From: Chlorobiota bacterium
GTDB lineage: Bacteria; Bacteroidota; Ignavibacteria; Ignavibacteriales; Ignavibacteriaceae
DNA: 15,402 nucleotides
Assembly (NCBI GenBank): GCA_008363265.1
Contig: RHKR01000017.1
Coordinates: forward strand, 1-15,402
Direction: 5' to 3'
Shown: in pieces, positions 14,178 to 15,402 of the stretch
How positions within the stretch are numbered: the stretch's first letter is position 1
How the letters are laid out: each line of letters begins with the position of its first letter
Made by a program: the position numbers and the translations under genes
Notes under the pieces: generated by a model
Database searches by the model: none
Seen by the model: only the letters and a program-made list of their open reading frames with translations
What the model was told of the DNA's origin: nothing

Positions 14178-14381
14178 ATGGAGAAAGAAATGAAGAAGAA
14201 CGTTGGATCGGCTGACAAAATATTAAGATACATTGTTGGCGTTGGTGTGATTGCTGCCGGTATCTATTTTCAGAGCTGGTGGGGACTCGTCGGTCTCGTA
14301 CCGATAATCACAGCCACAATGGGTGTTTGCCCTGCTTATCTTCCTTTGGGCGTCTCAACCTGCAAAACCGAAAAGAAGTAA
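14178..14381 (+). CDS. DUF2892 small inner-membrane protein (YgaP-tail-like)
   Basis: A 67-residue (or 63-residue) membrane protein. The core MKKNVGSADKILRYIVGVGV is the usual start of DUF2892 proteins, followed by two hydrophobic segments (VGVGVIAAGIYFQSWWGLVG and LVPIITATMG) and the family's cysteine turn near CPAYLPLG, then a Lys-rich tail. The domain occurs alone or fused to rhodanese domains; its function is not well established. ATG at 14178 gives the longest frame, but ATG at 14190 is preceded by GGAG at ideal spacing and matches the family's usual start, so it may be the true one. A hairpin follows the stop. Confidence 0.85.
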   Translation: MEKEMKKNVGSADKILRYIVGVGVIAAGIYFQSWWGLVGLVPIITATMGVCPAYLPLGVSTCKTEKK

Positions 14382-14391
14382 AGTTTTCACC

Positions 14392-14417
14392 GGAGTGGCC
14401 TGCCCGAGGGTCACTCC
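14392..14417 (+). terminator. Probable terminator after the DUF2892 gene
   Basis: GGAGTGGCC pairs with GGGTCACTCC (one G-T or bulge) around a short TGCCCGA loop, followed by TCCCCTTTTCT. The stem is strong and the T tract only moderate. Confidence 0.6.
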
Positions 14418-14512
14418 TCCCCTTTTCTGAATATTCTGCCATCCTCATATTTTTCTGCCTGAAGGCCAACCCTTAATTTTCATCTCATATTCCACTAAAC
14501 TTTGTGTTTGAC

Positions 14513-15402
14513 ATGAAAATTCTCAACCTTCTTTTCGTTTATTTAATGTTTCTCCCCTCTGTCGCGATACCCCAATATGTACTAAAATGTGATGAAACGG
14601 GCACTTTCAGTGAAGGGATGCTCTCTTTCAGGCGTGGGGATGCCTGGGGATTTGCTGATTTGACCGGGAAGGAAGTGATCCCCCCGGCTTATTTCTACTC
14701 ATTCGGTGCCCCGTTCTTCTCCGATGGGCTTGCCGTGGTGCAACTCTCAAAAGGAGGTAAATTCGGCGCGATCGATAAAACAGGAAAACTCGTGGTTCCG
14801 CCTGAATTCTTCACACTTATGAGATTTGGTTCGGGTGTGGCTGTCGCCTTCAAACCGGCGGATGCCGGGATCCCCACCACAAGGGCGCACTGCAAGATTG
14901 TTTCGAACTCGGGAGAAATAATAAGTGATTCAACCGTTAACGATCATGGCTTTGAGACCTGGTACACGGAAGGTCTGAGCGTCTTCAGAAATTCAGGGAA
15001 GTACGGCTTCCTTGACACAAAAGGCGAAGTGGCGATCCCGGCCATCTATAAAGACGCCCGGCCGTTCAGAAGCGGAATGGCAGCGGTGAATACCCCTTCC
15101 GGCTGGAAATTTATTGATAAATCCGGTAAACTTCTTGAGGGTTTTTCCTCGAATGTTGAACCGGGAGTTTTCTCCGGAGATGTCGCAACATTTACCGGGC
15201 AGAACGGGAAGAAAGGTGCTGTTGATAAAACCGGAAAAGTGGTCATTTCCCCCGTTTATGAACAACTGGCTACTTTTGAAAATGGTTTTTCAGCAGGTAA
15301 ATACACCGACCAGAGTACATGGGAGAATATCTTTGAAATAGTCACATCCACAGGAAAAGTTGTGAAGAAGTTCTCACCCACACTGGATAAGGGGAAATAC
15401 TA
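14513..15402 (+). CDS. Secreted WG-repeat protein (reaches right edge)
   Basis: The frame from ATG 14513 is open for 296 codons to the window edge; the last two bases are TA, so the next base could complete a stop. A signal peptide (MKILNLLFVYLMFLPSVAIP) is followed by repeated units of about 45-50 residues with the WG/KWG pattern: WGFADLTGKEVIPPAY, KFGAIDKTGKLVVPPEF, KYGFLDTKGEVAIPAIY, WKFIDKSGKLLEGF, KKGAVDKTGKVVISPVY. These are beta-rich repeats found in secreted or surface proteins of Bacteroidota and Leptospira, with no known catalytic site. The role is unknown, probably binding or structural. It follows the DUF2892 gene after a likely terminator and so is probably a separate transcript. 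Confidence 0.85.
   Translation, partial: MKILNLLFVYLMFLPSVAIPQYVLKCDETGTFSEGMLSFRRGDAWGFADLTGKEVIPPAYFYSFGAPFFSDGLAVVQLSKGGKFGAIDKTGKLVVPPEFFTLMRFGSGVAVAFKPADAGIPTTRAHCKIVSNSGEIISDSTVNDHGFETWYTEGLSVFRNSGKYGFLDTKGEVAIPAIYKDARPFRSGMAAVNTPSGWKFIDKSGKLLEGFSSNVEPGVFSGDVATFTGQNGKKGAVDKTGKVVISPVYEQLATFENGFSAGKYTDQSTWENIFEIVTSTGKVVKKFSPTLDKGKY

Noticed and set aside
14993..15265. Two minus-strand ORFs under the WG-repeat gene
   Set aside because: Both are antisense to a continuous frame with clear signal peptide and WG repeats.

Overview
The window looks like a chromosomal segment from the Bacteroidota/Ignavibacteriota (Chlorobi-like) lineage. Three observations support this. A secreted multiheme cytochrome carries a C-terminal type IX secretion sorting domain. 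Several promoters match the Bacteroidota form TTG-N19/20-TAnnTTTG, two of them just upstream of tRNA genes. Intrinsic terminators and AT-rich spacers fit moderate-GC DNA. The exact genus cannot be read from the sequence.

Right-to-left (minus strand), positions 6061 to 1 form one conserved translation and cell-division block: infC, rpmI, rplT, a strong intrinsic terminator, pheS, pheT, a ZapB-like coiled-coil gene, zapA, a structured intergenic RNA candidate (about 547-759), and the 5' part of rny (RNase Y), which runs off the left edge. The RNA candidate sits directly downstream of zapA, the place of 6S RNA (ssrS) in proteobacteria, and has nested inverted repeats around symmetric internal loops. 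This is the best candidate here for an unannotated element.

Positions 6093-7473 hold a minus-strand tRNA-Leu(UAA)-tRNA-Val(GAC) pair with its own promoter and terminator, a small lipoprotein, a plus-strand CAU-anticodon tRNA, and a small secreted NTF2-like protein.

Positions 7780-12142 hold a probable cell-surface polysaccharide O-acylation cassette. An MBOAT membrane acyltransferase and a membrane-anchored DHHW/AlgJ-like protein form a minus-strand operon. A secreted SGNH hydrolase with a lysine-rich linker converges on it, the two stop codons lying back to back. The inferred division of labour is that the MBOAT protein moves acyl groups across the membrane, the DHHW protein transfers them to the glycan, and the SGNH enzyme transfers or removes them.

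Positions 12209-14015 hold a five-heme secreted cytochrome gene that is broken by a frameshift, probably with a small deletion, between hemes 3 and 4. Beyond it lie a DUF2892 small membrane protein and a secreted WG-repeat protein that reaches the right edge.
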